Below are positions 9,519 to 17,628 of a stretch of DNA of 64,000 bases, in pieces. Source of the DNA: Sphingomonadaceae bacterium PASS1 (GTDB lineage: Bacteria > Pseudomonadota > Alphaproteobacteria > Sphingomonadales > Sphingomonadaceae); contig NKIR01000001.1 in the NCBI GenBank assembly GCA_002255985.1, forward strand, positions 116,889-180,888. Direction: 5' to 3'. How positions within the stretch are numbered: position 1 is the first letter of the stretch; every line of letters starts with the position of its first letter. A program made the position numbers and the translations under genes. Below the pieces are notes generated by a model. That model was not told where the DNA came from and did not search any database. It saw only the letters and a program-made list of their open reading frames with translations.

Positions 9519-9695
9519 TTAACTCGAACTTTCTAATACTTTTTCGGAAACGCTATTCCACATAACCTGTGTTCCGTTTGCTACGTTTCCGAGAGAAGCA
9601 ATTATCGCGATAACGATTAGCGATACTATCAAACCATACTCTACTGCTGTCGCGCCTTGGTCGCATTTGCGAATGCGTCGAATGAGTTCCAACAT
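9519..9695 (-). CDS. second Flp family type IVb pilin-like protein
   Basis: This 58-residue protein reads MLELIRRIRKCDQG followed by ATAVEYGLIVSLIVIAIIASLG. It has the same G|ATAxEYGLI processing site as the downstream pilin but a different N-terminus with a Cys before the cleavage Gly and a longer C-terminal tail (TQVMWNSVSEKVLES). It lies 103 bp upstream of the first pilin on the same strand. It may be a minor pilin or a diverged duplicate. Confidence 0.88.
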   Translation of the reverse strand: MLELIRRIRKCDQGATAVEYGLIVSLIVIAIIASLGNVANGTQVMWNSVSEKVLESSS

Positions 9696-9781
9696 TTTTT
9701 GGATCCTTCTTCAATCCTTGGTTGCGAGCACCCTGAAATTCCCACACAAGTGTTAACAAAAGCTTGCAACATGATGAGATT

Positions 9782-10189
9782 ATGGAAAAACATCCGACAA
9801 CATTGTTCGTAGTTGCCGCGGCATTAACCAACGAGAGTGGAGCGATTCTACTGCAAAAGCGTCCGGACCATGCCTCTATGGGTGGCCTGTGGGAGTTCCC
9901 TGGCGGCAAGGTTGAAACGGGTGAATCGCCCGAAGTTGCGCTTGCACGAGAGCTATTCGAAGAGCTTGGGATATCCGTAAACCCCCAACACCTTATACCC
10001 GAAACCTTTGCAAGCGAGCCGTTGGGCGACCGGCATTTGCTGCTCTTGTTGTACAGATGCGTGGCGTGGGAAGGCACACCCACGCCGTATTTTGCGTCTG
10101 AAATTGCATGGGTGCACCCAAACGACATGGCTGCGCTGCCAATGCCGCCCGCTGATTATCCGCTCGTTGAACGGCTTAAGCGCATTTAG
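9782..10189 (+). CDS. mutT: Nudix hydrolase, 8-oxo-dGTP diphosphatase MutT-like
   Basis: This enzyme would hydrolyse oxidised nucleoside triphosphates so that 8-oxo-dGTP is not incorporated into DNA. The 135-residue product from ATG 9782 has a complete Nudix box, GGKVETGESPEVALARELFEELGI, matching GX5EX7REUXEEXGU. It is preceded by LWEFPGGK, the arrangement seen in MutT. A TTG at 9764 would add six residues; I prefer the ATG. The gene is divergent from the pilin genes and convergent with the methyltransferase. Confidence 0.9.
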   Translation: MEKHPTTLFVVAAALTNESGAILLQKRPDHASMGGLWEFPGGKVETGESPEVALARELFEELGISVNPQHLIPETFASEPLGDRHLLLLLYRCVAWEGTPTPYFASEIAWVHPNDMAALPMPPADYPLVERLKRI

Positions 10190-10198
10190 GTCCTGACC

Positions 10199-11059
10199 CT
10201 AGTCTTCGGGATTTTTGGACAAAATATCGGCAAGCGAAACTTGTGCACTTCCCCGTTTGGCTGGGCGGGGTTGGTTTTCAGACGGCGCCCAACCGCTCAG
10301 GAATAGATGCGTGAAATATTCCGGCACTTTGCCATGGGCATCTGCGCGTGCCGCAAAAATCCGGTCCAGCCTATTGATAACGTTCTTGCCGAGATATGCC
10401 CTAGGTCCTGCCAAGGCATTGCCTATTCCGGCATCGCGCACATCGGACACTATGCCGCGCCAGTCGCTATACCGGACCTCAGTCACGTCCTGATCAGCGA
10501 CGGGCAAGGCAAACCCGGCGCGAACGATCAAATCGGCCGCGCTGCGCAATTCAATTTGCGGGTGCATATGTGGCCGAACCTGATCTGCGTCGGATTCCAG
10601 AAAAATCGATTTCAATGTGGCCAGCGTCCCTGCGCCAAACATATGGCCCAGAAACAAACCATCAGCTTTGAGTATCCGCCGGATTTGGATTAGCGCGCCG
10701 GGCAGATCGTTGACGCTGTCCAACGTGCCAGCGGAGATGACCAGATCGAACGAGGCAGGCGGAAAGGGCAGGCTGTCCTCTTCAAATCCGCTCTGAATGT
10801 TTTTAACGCCGCCTACCGATATCAACGGCATATGCGTGCAACGCATGTCCGCAGGCAGAATGTCTTTTTGCCAGCTTGCAATCGGTCCAATGATCAACGC
10901 ATGTTCGAACGCGCGCGTCACAAAGGTCAGCCGTTCGCCAAGGTCCTGCGCAATATGGGTCCACAGAAATTGATCGCCCTGACGCCGTGATGCACGTTCA
11001 CGCAGCGCGCGGCGACGCTGGCGGTCAAATATTTCAGGTGGGTTGGTCTCGCTGGTCAT
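10199..11059 (-). CDS. class I SAM-dependent methyltransferase
   Basis: This 286-residue cytoplasmic protein has a Rossmann-type methyltransferase core: the segment HALIIGPIAS in place of the usual glycine loop, an acidic/central region LPFPPASFDLVISAGTLDSVNDL, and the LPGALIQIRRILKADGLFLGHMFG strand-loop typical of Methyltransf_11 proteins. It resembles the BioC/NDUFAF5-like group found in alphaproteobacteria. The motif I loop is degenerate, so activity is not certain. It is transcribed divergently from comF, and the N-terminal coding region ends 41 bases before the comF ATG. Confidence 0.8.
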   Translation of the reverse strand: MTSETNPPEIFDRQRRRALRERASRRQGDQFLWTHIAQDLGERLTFVTRAFEHALIIGPIASWQKDILPADMRCTHMPLISVGGVKNIQSGFEEDSLPFPPASFDLVISAGTLDSVNDLPGALIQIRRILKADGLFLGHMFGAGTLATLKSIFLESDADQVRPHMHPQIELRSAADLIVRAGFALPVADQDVTEVRYSDWRGIVSDVRDAGIGNALAGPRAYLGKNVINRLDRIFAARADAHGKVPEYFTHLFLSGWAPSENQPRPAKRGSAQVSLADILSKNPED

Positions 11060-11100
11060 TTCGGCCTTGTGCAGACACCGGCTTTATCCGACAAGTCTTC

Positions 11101-11847
11101 ATGGCAATCACCCGCCACATTTTCCGTGCCGCGCTCAATTGGGCGCTGCCCGAACGCTGCCCATGTTGCGGCACGATAACGCCCGCTGGCGGACCATTTT
11201 GCCTCGATTGCTGGCAACAGTTGCAGTTTCTTGCCCCTCCATGGTGCCATGGATGCGCAACGCCGTTTGAATATGAACGAGGTGCACAAAGCTACTGCGC
11301 AGCGTGTCTGGCCAAACCGCCCAAGCATGACGGCATTCGCGCCGCCGTCAAATATGACGACCTGTCTGCAAAAGTCGCACTCCGGTTAAAATATAGCGGA
11401 AAGATCGGATTGGCCCGCGTAATTGCGCAGCAACTGGTTCGCCATTTGCCCGAGCCGCGCGATAACATCATCATTACGCCTGTTCCTTTGCATTGGACGC
11501 GCATGTGGTCGCGTAGCTTCAATCAGTCCGCGTTGATTGGCCGCGCGCTCGCTGCGCAAAGCGGCATCGCTTTCGTTCCCGACATACTGGTCCGCCACAA
11601 GCGGACGCCGAGCATGCGTGGCCTCAATGCTAATGACCGCCGTAAGGCCGTTGGACAGGCATTCTCCGTGCATCCCAAATGGCGTGACCGATTAAAGGGT
11701 AGCTGCATCATTCTGATCGATGATGTCCTTACCACGGGCGCGACGAGTGACGGTTGCATATCGGTTTTGAAGCGAAGCGGCGCTTCGTGGATTCAGCTTT
11801 TCTGTTGGGCACGTGCCCTGCGCGGAGAAAGCGCAGAGCAAAAGTAA
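11101..11847 (+). CDS. comF: ComF family phosphoribosyltransferase-like protein
   Basis: ComF proteins couple a zinc finger to a phosphoribosyltransferase fold and are linked to DNA uptake and purine salvage-like chemistry. The 248-residue product has four Cys pairs (CPCC, FCLDC, CHGC, YCAAC) in the first 70 residues and the PRPP-binding motif IILIDDVLTTGATSDGC near the C-terminus. I chose ATG 11101 (MAITRHIF) because residues upstream of it in the frame are shadow sequence of the divergent methyltransferase. Confidence 0.88.
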   Translation: MAITRHIFRAALNWALPERCPCCGTITPAGGPFCLDCWQQLQFLAPPWCHGCATPFEYERGAQSYCAACLAKPPKHDGIRAAVKYDDLSAKVALRLKYSGKIGLARVIAQQLVRHLPEPRDNIIITPVPLHWTRMWSRSFNQSALIGRALAAQSGIAFVPDILVRHKRTPSMRGLNANDRRKAVGQAFSVHPKWRDRLKGSCIILIDDVLTTGATSDGCISVLKRSGASWIQLFCWARALRGESAEQK

Positions 11848-11895
11848 CTGCGCTCTATGCTTGACTTGATGGTGGCTGGACACCATTTCAGTTTT

Positions 11896-12165
11896 ATGAC
11901 CGTAAATGTTGAAATCTACACCAAATTCGCATGCCCTTATTGCGTCCGTGCCAAGCAATTGCTCGAGAGCAAGGGAGTCCAATATACCGAATATGACATC
12001 ACTATGGGTGGCGCAAAGCGTGACGAAATGCTTGCGCGCGTACCCGGTGCGCGGACCGTGCCGCAAATCCTTATCAACGATACACCAATAGGTGGCTCTG
12101 ATGATTTGCGCGCATTGGAGAACCAAGGGAAGCTGGACGCATTGCTAGGACCGCGTGGGGCATAA
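11896..12165 (+). CDS. grxC: glutaredoxin 3
   Basis: This 89-residue cytoplasmic thiol-disulfide oxidoreductase uses glutathione to reduce substrate disulfides. The active site CPYC is near residues 13-16, followed by TVPQILIND with the cis-Pro and the glutathione-binding GGSDDLRALE. ATG 11896 gives the standard GrxC length. It sits 48 bp after comF, and its TAA overlaps the ATG of the DUF1178 gene (TAATG), consistent with a comF-grxC-DUF1178 operon. Confidence 0.96.
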   Translation: MTVNVEIYTKFACPYCVRAKQLLESKGVQYTEYDITMGGAKRDEMLARVPGARTVPQILINDTPIGGSDDLRALENQGKLDALLGPRGA

Positions 12166-12653
12166 TGATCGCGTTTGACCTGAATTGCGGCAACGGACAT
12201 CGTTTCGAAGGCTGGTTTGCGTCATCCGAAGATTATTCAAAACAGCAATCGTCGGGGTTGCTGGCCTGTCCTGTCTGTAATGACATGACCGTGCAAAAGG
12301 CGCTGTCCGTGCCGCATGTGCCCAAAAAGGGCAACCAACGTAGCGTGCCTGTTTCTATCGCGGATATAGCGTCGCCAACGGTCGCGGCTGCGCCTGGGAA
12401 CACCGACGCGCTGCCGCTCGCCGTTGTTGCGTTCGTTCAAAAACTTGCCGTTGCCCAAACGGAGATGCTGAAACAGTCGCAATGGGTAGGGGGCCAGTTT
12501 GCCGAGACCGCCCGTGCGATCCATTATGGCGAAGAAGCAGATCGCATCATCCATGGCGAAACAAGCGCCGATGAAGCCAAGGCGCTGATGGAGGAAGGCG
12601 TCCAGGTTGCTCCACTCCTTTTTCCAGTCGTGCCGCCTTCTGCTAAAAATTGA
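12165..12653 (+). CDS. DUF1178 family protein
   Basis: This 162-residue protein starts MIAFDLNCGNGHRFEGWF and has a second CPVCND motif, the pair forming a rubredoxin-like zinc knuckle typical of DUF1178. The middle is a low-complexity linker, and the conserved C-terminal part contains ARAIHYGEEADRIIHGE and LPFP-like LLFPVVPPS. The biochemical role of the family is unknown. It is stop-start coupled to grxC and is the last core protein gene before the tRNA. Confidence 0.92.
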   Translation: MIAFDLNCGNGHRFEGWFASSEDYSKQQSSGLLACPVCNDMTVQKALSVPHVPKKGNQRSVPVSIADIASPTVAAAPGNTDALPLAVVAFVQKLAVAQTEMLKQSQWVGGQFAETARAIHYGEEADRIIHGETSADEAKALMEEGVQVAPLLFPVVPPSAKN

Positions 12654-12688
12654 CCACCCGATAGCACCCAGCTATAGCTTGGGACGCA

Positions 12689-12765
12689 GCACCCATAGCT
12701 CAGCAGGATAGAGCATCAGATTCCTAATCTGGGGGCCACTGGTTCGAATCCAGTTGGGTGCACCA
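12689..12765 (+). tRNA. tRNA-Arg (anticodon CCU)
   Basis: A full cloverleaf is visible: acceptor GCACCCA paired with TGGGTGC, D arm TAGCTCAGCAGGATAGAGCA, an anticodon stem closing the 7-base loop TTCCTAA (anticodon CCT in DNA), T arm with GGTTCGAATCC, and an encoded CCA at 12763-12765. It decodes AGG. tRNA genes of this kind are frequent integration sites for mobile elements, and here the gene content changes from core to accessory immediately downstream. Confidence 0.97.
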
Positions 12766-13043
12766 TATATTCCAATGATTTACGGCAAAGTATGATATTT
12801 CTGCTTTAATCTATGTACTTTTAGGCATCAGATAGGCATCAGACGAGACTGTTTCGCAGTGATCTAGTTTTTGTGTCTAATGCATTGATTCTTTCCAATG
12901 TAACTCGCGGGCCCCAACCCTTCGAAAAACCTACCCACCCAGACCCCACTAGGGTGTCACCCCCTATTCTGGTTTATGGGACCCACAGTTCCTTCTTACA
13001 TATTATTCTGCTCATCCGGACTATAGCATTGGTCACGAAGGAG
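12766..13043. other. intergenic stretch between tRNA and IS element, no convincing gene
   Basis: About 280 bp is AT-richer than its surroundings. It contains a tandem 10-bp direct repeat and an open frame of 69 codons (12873-13082) that has no ribosome-binding site, no recognisable motif and runs across the IS left end. No integrase is present even though the position, directly after a tRNA gene, is where one is usually found. Confidence 0.6.
12823..12843. repeat. short tandem direct repeat
   Basis: The 10-base unit AGGCATCAGA occurs at 12823-12832 and again at 12834-12843 with one T between. It lies 58 bp past the tRNA CCA end. It could be a recombinase arm site left by a lost element, but a short chance repeat cannot be excluded. 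Confidence 0.55.
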
Positions 13044-14044
13044 TGTAAGGTTGACGATCTAGCGGGACATCGACAGGGTTAGTTTATAGCCTTTCACGGA
13101 GGGCTTCATAGGGTGTTTTTCCATTGAAGGCACCGTGTGGTCTGTTGAAGTTGTAGAAGTTTTCCCATTCGCTGAGTTTGGCTTCGAGATCGACGTCGCC
13201 TTTGTATGACAGGAGCTGGTAAAACTCCTGTTGGTCTGAGCGATGGGATCGCTCGACTTTGCCGTTCAGCTGTGGAGTTCCACGTTTGATGTAAGCATGG
13301 CGGATGCCCTGATCTTCGACGTGCCAGTGGAACTTGGCCTGGAACTCGTGGCCGTTGTCGGTTCTGATCTCTTTGATGCGGAACGGGAACTTTTCGATGA
13401 TGTGATCGACAAAGTCGATCGCGTTGGCTTGAGTATGTTTGTCGTAGATTTTGAGCGCCCGGACGCGCGTCGCGTCATCGATAGCAGTATATTGGAACCG
13501 GTGGATCTTCTCGCCGCGCTTGCCGATGAAGGTGAGGAACTTGACGTCCATCTGGATGTGATGGCCTGGCACCTGCTTGTTATAACGCTTGGTGTGAACT
13601 TTGCGCATGCGGGTTCCGCGCGGCAGTCTGCCAACACCGTTACGACGCAGAATGCGCGTCACACCAGCGTCAGAGATTGTGATGCCGTGATATCGCGCCA
13701 GATACCAGACGATCCTGATCGATCCGAGATGATATTTGCTGCGCAGGTAAAGGACCTTCTCGACGATCTCGGGTGGCGTCCGGTTAGCAGGCTTCTTTGG
13801 AATGGGCTTTGCATTGATCAGCCCGGCTTCGCCGCGCTGCTCGTAGGCAGCTCTCCAGCGGTAGAAGCTTGATCTGCCAATGCCGAAGTATCGGCATGTT
13901 TTGCCCACGTCACCGATCTTCTCAGCATGGCGCAGCACCTTGAGCTTGCGCTGAATATCGCGGTCTTCCTTTGTCATTGGATCCATCCTTCTGGTTGCCT
14001 ATCGGCAATATGAAAGATGTCCCACGAGTCCGTACAGTCCTACA
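13044..14044 (-). mobile_element. IS481-family insertion sequence
   Basis: The element spans 1,001 bp. The left end reads TGTAAGGTTGACGATC and ends its conserved part with GCGGGACATC; the right end, read inward, is TGTAGGACTGTACGGACTCG then TGGGACATC. These are imperfect inverted repeats of about 28-29 bp that begin with TGT, as is usual for IS481. One transposase gene fills the interior. No target-site duplication is visible (AGGAG before, CTACT after), suggesting a rearrangement or very old insertion. Confidence 0.85.
13084..13986 (-). CDS. IS481 family transposase
   Basis: This 300-residue DDE transposase has an N-terminal helix-turn-helix (GKTCRYFGIGRSSFYRWRAAYEQRG), a second HTH-like part, and an rve integrase core. 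The catalytic residues are Asp in HIQMDVK, Asp in IRTDNGHEF and Glu in LNGKVERSH, with the typical C-terminus YNFNRPHGAFNGKTPYEAL. The frame is intact from ATG to stop, so the copy could be active. A MTKED start a few codons in (ATG 13977) is an alternative. Confidence 0.95.
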   Translation of the reverse strand: MDPMTKEDRDIQRKLKVLRHAEKIGDVGKTCRYFGIGRSSFYRWRAAYEQRGEAGLINAKPIPKKPANRTPPEIVEKVLYLRSKYHLGSIRIVWYLARYHGITISDAGVTRILRRNGVGRLPRGTRMRKVHTKRYNKQVPGHHIQMDVKFLTFIGKRGEKIHRFQYTAIDDATRVRALKIYDKHTQANAIDFVDHIIEKFPFRIKEIRTDNGHEFQAKFHWHVEDQGIRHAYIKRGTPQLNGKVERSHRSDQQEFYQLLSYKGDVDLEAKLSEWENFYNFNRPHGAFNGKTPYEALRERL

Positions 14045-14048
14045 CTAC

Positions 14049-15149
14049 TCAAGCCACCAACCCCAACGGCTTCTCCACCAGTTCCTTGAAGACCTTCATC
14101 AGCATCGCGCCGTCCGCTCCGTCGATTGCCCGGTGGTCGAAGCTGCCGGTGGTGGACATCACCGTGGCGATGGCGAGGGCGTCATCGACGATATAGGGCC
14201 GCTTTTCACCTGCCCCGATGGCCAGGATCATGCCCTGCGGCGGGTTGATGACGGCGTCGAACTGCTTGATGCCCATCATGCCCATGTTAGAAATCGACGC
14301 GGTGCCGCCCTGATATTCATGGGGCTGCAATTTGCCTTCCTTCGCCCTGCCCGCCAGTTCGCCGATTTCGGTCGAGATCGCGGAGAGCGATTTGCCATCC
14401 GCGCCTTTAACTATGGGCGTAATCAAGCCAGTGGGCACCGATACCGCGACGCTGATGTCGGCGCGGCTGTATTGCAGCATATTGTCGCCGGCAAAGCTGA
14501 CATTGCATTTGGGCACCTGAACCAGCGCCAGCGCCAGCGCCTTGATCAGCATGTCGTTGACCGACAGCTTGACGCCGCGCGCCTCCAGCGACGCGTTAAG
14601 CTCGCCGCGCAGCTTGAGCAATGCGTCGAGGCGGACATCGACGGTCAGGTAAATATGCGGCACTTGCTGTTTGGACTCGGTCAGGCGGCGCGCAATGGTC
14701 TTGCGCATGTTGGAGAGTTTGACGACGTTATGCGGGATGCCGCCGTCGGAGGGCGACGTTGACGCTGACGGAGTTGTGTCCGTGCTGGCAAGTGCGGCCT
14801 TCGCGGGTGCACTACCGGCAACCGCCTCGACATCTTCTTTGACAACCCGGCCATTGGGTCCGGTTCCTGTGACCGTTGCAAGGTCGACGCCCAGTTCGGC
14901 AGCGATGCGCTTGGCGAGAGGGCTGGCCTTGATCTGGTCGTCGGTCGATTCTACTACAATAGGAGCTACGCTGCGTGATTGATCTAAGTTTTCGGCTTCT
15001 GCTACCAACTGCCGGTTGGCGGGTGCAGATTCAATATCCGCTTTGACGATCCGACCGTTCGGGCCAGTCCCCTGTATGCTTGCAAGGTCAACTCCCTTTT
15101 CAGCAGCAAGTCGCCTAGCTGAAGGGCTTACGAGTATTTCAGCGCTCAT
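14049..15149 (-). CDS. 2-oxoacid dehydrogenase acyltransferase (E2-like) lacking a lipoyl domain
   Basis: This 366-residue protein has two consecutive peripheral subunit-binding (E3BD) domains, at about residues 6-42 (SPSARRLAAEKGVDL, GTGPNGRIVKADIE) and 74-110 (SPLAKRIAAELGVDL, GTGPNGRVVKEDVE). An Ala/Ser/Pro linker and a complete catalytic domain from about residue 140 follow, with DHRAIDG near residue 339. Ordinary E2 subunits start with one or more lipoyl domains carrying the lipoyl-lysine (DKA motif); none is encoded here, and the ATG opens directly on the first E3BD. No E1 or E3 gene is nearby. It may use lipoyl groups of another complex or have a non-canonical acyltransferase role. The IS481 end lies 4 bp beyond its stop codon; the C-terminus looks complete. 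Confidence 0.9.
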   Translation of the reverse strand: MSAEILVSPSARRLAAEKGVDLASIQGTGPNGRIVKADIESAPANRQLVAEAENLDQSRSVAPIVVESTDDQIKASPLAKRIAAELGVDLATVTGTGPNGRVVKEDVEAVAGSAPAKAALASTDTTPSASTSPSDGGIPHNVVKLSNMRKTIARRLTESKQQVPHIYLTVDVRLDALLKLRGELNASLEARGVKLSVNDMLIKALALALVQVPKCNVSFAGDNMLQYSRADISVAVSVPTGLITPIVKGADGKSLSAISTEIGELAGRAKEGKLQPHEYQGGTASISNMGMMGIKQFDAVINPPQGMILAIGAGEKRPYIVDDALAIATVMSTTGSFDHRAIDGADGAMLMKVFKELVEKPLGLVA

Positions 15150-15288
15150 TGTGACACCAATCCGAATGTCTCATAACAAAATGTCTTGTAGTTTCGATTA
15201 ATGAGCACCTGTAGTCGTTGCAACTGCACATGGCGACACGCCAACTCCAATTCTCTGAAATTAACCGTAAATCGCGCATTTCCACGTT

Positions 15289-15711
15289 CTAGAGTAACGA
15301 TACCAACTGGGGCATGTCCATTCCCCAATTTAGATTTAACTGCCCGGCGATTAAGCCGAGCGCCTGAACCCACAAATAAGGCAATATGAATGCAGCCATC
15401 CAAATAATCGCTTGATCGTAACGAAATCGTCTTTGCAGGTCAGCCATCGAATAGCGACCTGAATCTACCATTTCCCATTGGCGGTCTACAACACGCGCTG
15501 GAACCAGGATCAGCCCGATGAATATCCATAATGCGTAAAGCGGAACTAGCTCCAAATGAGAGAGATAGCGTGGGATCAGCGCTATATGCCACATTACCGA
15601 AACTAGCAGAGCAAATGCCAGATTGCTGCTGATACGCTTATGCCAATAGTTGGCATACCCGCTGCAGCTGACGCTTTTGCCGCGTCGTTGCATTACAGGC
15701 TCATGCATCAT
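15289..15711 (-). CDS. small multi-pass membrane protein of unknown function
   Basis: From ATG 15711 (MMHEPVMQRRGK) the product is 140 residues with three or four hydrophobic segments (LAFALLVSVMWHIALI, LVPLYALWIFIGLILVPA, AIIWMAAFILPYLWVQALGLIAG). I recognise no family. The start is chosen because GGAGAG lies 7 bases upstream of it; the open frame extends further upstream to 15978 but that part has no comparable ribosome-binding site. It lies 139 bp upstream of, and on the same strand as, the E2-like gene. Confidence 0.6.
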   Translation of the reverse strand: MMHEPVMQRRGKSVSCSGYANYWHKRISSNLAFALLVSVMWHIALIPRYLSHLELVPLYALWIFIGLILVPARVVDRQWEMVDSGRYSMADLQRRFRYDQAIIWMAAFILPYLWVQALGLIAGQLNLNWGMDMPQLVSLL

Positions 15712-16255
15712 TTTATCTCTCTCCGAAAACGCAACGCTGCCGACTTTTCTCCGGCTAAAATTAACAACCAACAGAGACAAAAATAGAATTGGCGAGAATA
15801 GCCAACTGATGACTGGCCTCTTGACGATCGGCTTCCAATTCTTGTGATAAATGTGGATTTGAAAATGAAAGTCCGTCGGACGAAACGCCGACCGACTCAT
15901 CCCGTGGCGCATGTCCTGCAGCCCAATGAGAGCCGCTAGCAAAAATGGTCGATTTCGCATGTTTATCGGCATCAGCACTTATAGATGACATGGTGCAGAC
16001 CTCCCCTCTCCGGTTCGAATCAAGCACTGACAATAATGACAATGCATATGTGCATTGTCATAAATTACAGGATATCCTTTGCAAGCTTTTTCTACGGTCG
16101 ACAGGCACTGCTGATCAAGGCTTTGCAAGACCATATCGTGGCCAAATTAATGCAACGCTACTTGCGCATTAGTTGTAAATATGTTGAAACCGCGACGCCA
16201 CAAACAACGACTGGCCGTTTCGATGGCAAATGATCGGTTGATAGGAAGTACGCAA
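15712..16255. other. intergenic region between divergent genes
   Basis: This stretch of about 540 bp separates the small membrane protein from the ferredoxin reductase. It has overlapping minus-strand open frames (to 15978 and 16042) without family resemblance and plus-strand open frames without ribosome-binding sites. The only strong structure is the palindrome at 16037-16060. It may be partly decayed coding sequence joined during insertion of accessory DNA. Confidence 0.5.
16037..16060. promoter_or_regulatory. perfect palindrome, candidate operator
   Basis: Arms TGACAATGCA (16037-16046) and TGCATTGTCA (16051-16060) are perfect inverse complements around the 4-base centre TATG. It lies about 195 bp upstream of the ferredoxin reductase start. 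The right half (TATGTGCATT) is identical to part of the palindrome at 56351-56380, hinting at related regulators. Confidence 0.55.
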
Positions 16256-17500
16256 ATGCCACAATATGATGTGCTCATTGTCGGTGGCGGACATGGCGGC
16301 GCCCAGGCGGCGATATCGCTACGGCAGGCAAAGTTCGAGGGCAGCATTGGCATTATCAATGCCGAACCCGAATATCCCTATGAACGTCCGCCGCTCTCTA
16401 AAGATTATTTTGCCGGCGAAAAAGCGTTCGAACGGATCATGATCCGTCCGGCCGCTTTTTGGGCGGAGCGCAATATCGATATGATGCTGGGCAAGCGTAT
16501 CGACACTGTCGACCCTGCCGCTTATTCGGCGACCGCTTCTGACGGGGACGTCTTCAGCTATGGCAAGATGATCTGGGCGACCGGTGGTAGCCCGCGCTGG
16601 TTGCCATGCGAAGGTGGCACCCTTCCAGGAGTGCATGTGGTGCGCACGCGCTCCGATGTCGATGCGATGTTTGTCGGTCTGGATGGCGTGGCCGAAGTCG
16701 CAATCATCGGCGGTGGCTATATCGGCCTCGAAGCAGCCGCTGTTCTATGCAAGATGGGCAAGAAGGTTACTGTCCTCGAAGCAATGGATCGGGTTTTAGC
16801 ACGTGTTGCAGGTGAACCGCTTTCACGCTTTTACGAGGCCGAGCATCGCGCGCATGGAGTCGATGTTCGGCTCGGGATCGAGGTAAGCTGCATTAAAGGG
16901 CAGGATCGTGCGACGGGAGTTCGGTTAGCGCATGGCGAAGTAATTCCAACGCAGATGGTCATTGTCGGCATTGGTATCATTCCAGCTGTTGGCCCGTTGC
17001 TGACAGCGGGCGCAGCTGGCGGGGCTGGGGTAGACGTCGATGAGTATTGCCGCACATCGCTGCCCGACATTTTCGCGATCGGAGATTGCGCCGCGCATGC
17101 AAACGACTTTGCGGGTGGCATGATTATGCGGGTTGAGTCGGTGCAGAACGCCAATGACATGGCAAACGCGGTGGCAAAGAGCATCGTTGGCGGGTTGACG
17201 TCTTATCACGCCGTGCCGTGGTTCTGGTCGAACCAATATGATTTGCGGTTGCAAACAGTTGGATTGTCTGTGGGCTATGATGCGACGGTGCTACGCGGCA
17301 ATCCTGAGGCGCGCAGCTTTACAGTTGTCTATCTTAAGCAAGGCAAAGTGATCGCGCTCGATTGCGTCAACATGACTAAAGATTACGTGCAAGGCAAAGC
17401 GTTGGTTGTGGACGGCATATCATTAACGCCCGAAGAGTTGGCCGACACAAATTTTACGTTGAAAGAGCTGGCCGCAACCTTTAATCCGAGCCTCCCATAG
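16256..17500 (+). CDS. FAD-dependent ferredoxin/rubredoxin-type reductase
   Basis: This 414-residue flavoprotein would pass electrons from NAD(P)H through FAD to a small iron-sulfur protein, usually serving a P450 or ring-hydroxylating oxygenase. It has FAD-binding [18 protein letters not shown] at the N-terminus, [11 protein letters not shown], the NAD-binding [17 protein letters not shown] near residues 147-165, and the second FAD motif [11 protein letters not shown]. The order matches rhodocoxin/putidaredoxin reductases. I chose ATG 16256 because AGGAAG lies 7 bases upstream; GTG/ATG codons to 16181 would add unrelated residues. No ferredoxin, P450 or oxygenase alpha subunit is in the window, so its partner is unknown. 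Confidence 0.88.
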   Translation: MPQYDVLIVGGGHGGAQAAISLRQAKFEGSIGIINAEPEYPYERPPLSKDYFAGEKAFERIMIRPAAFWAERNIDMMLGKRIDTVDPAAYSATASDGDVFSYGKMIWATGGSPRWLPCEGGTLPGVHVVRTRSDVDAMFVGLDGVAEVAIIGGGYIGLEAAAVLCKMGKKVTVLEAMDRVLARVAGEPLSRFYEAEHRAHGVDVRLGIEVSCIKGQDRATGVRLAHGEVIPTQMVIVGIGIIPAVGPLLTAGAAGGAGVDVDEYCRTSLPDIFAIGDCAAHANDFAGGMIMRVESVQNANDMANAVAKSIVGGLTSYHAVPWFWSNQYDLRLQTVGLSVGYDATVLRGNPEARSFTVVYLKQGKVIALDCVNMTKDYVQGKALVVDGISLTPEELADTNFTLKELAATFNPSLP

Positions 17501-17628
17501 CAGGCGGGCGTCGGGAGCAAATTGAATCCAGAACGATTCTAGCGCCAACTATTTAAACGCAACCAACGTGACGAGGCATTTCGGACCACGCCTCTTCACA
17601 ACCCTACCCTCTTAAGGGAATATCGTGA

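Noticed and set aside
12666..12683. Inverted repeat just before the tRNA (CCCAGCTATAGCTTGGG)
   Set aside because: Imperfect by a one-base bulge and not followed by a T run on the plus strand, so not called a terminator.
12740..12765. Search for a second copy of the tRNA-Arg 3' end as an attR site
   Set aside because: I found no direct repeat of the T-arm-to-CCA segment elsewhere in the window.
12873..13082. 69-codon plus-strand open frame after the tRNA
   Set aside because: No ribosome-binding site, no recognisable motif, and it crosses the left end of the IS element.
13243..13872. 209-codon open frame opposite the transposase
   Set aside because: It is the antisense shadow of the IS481 transposase, whose catalytic motifs are in the minus frame.
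13971..14762. 263-codon plus-strand open frame
   Set aside because: It runs antisense through the E2-like gene and across the IS right end; composition is that of a shadow frame.
15761..16042. 93-codon minus-strand open frame upstream of the small membrane protein
   Set aside because: No family resemblance and it overlaps another equally weak frame; no ribosome-binding site of note.
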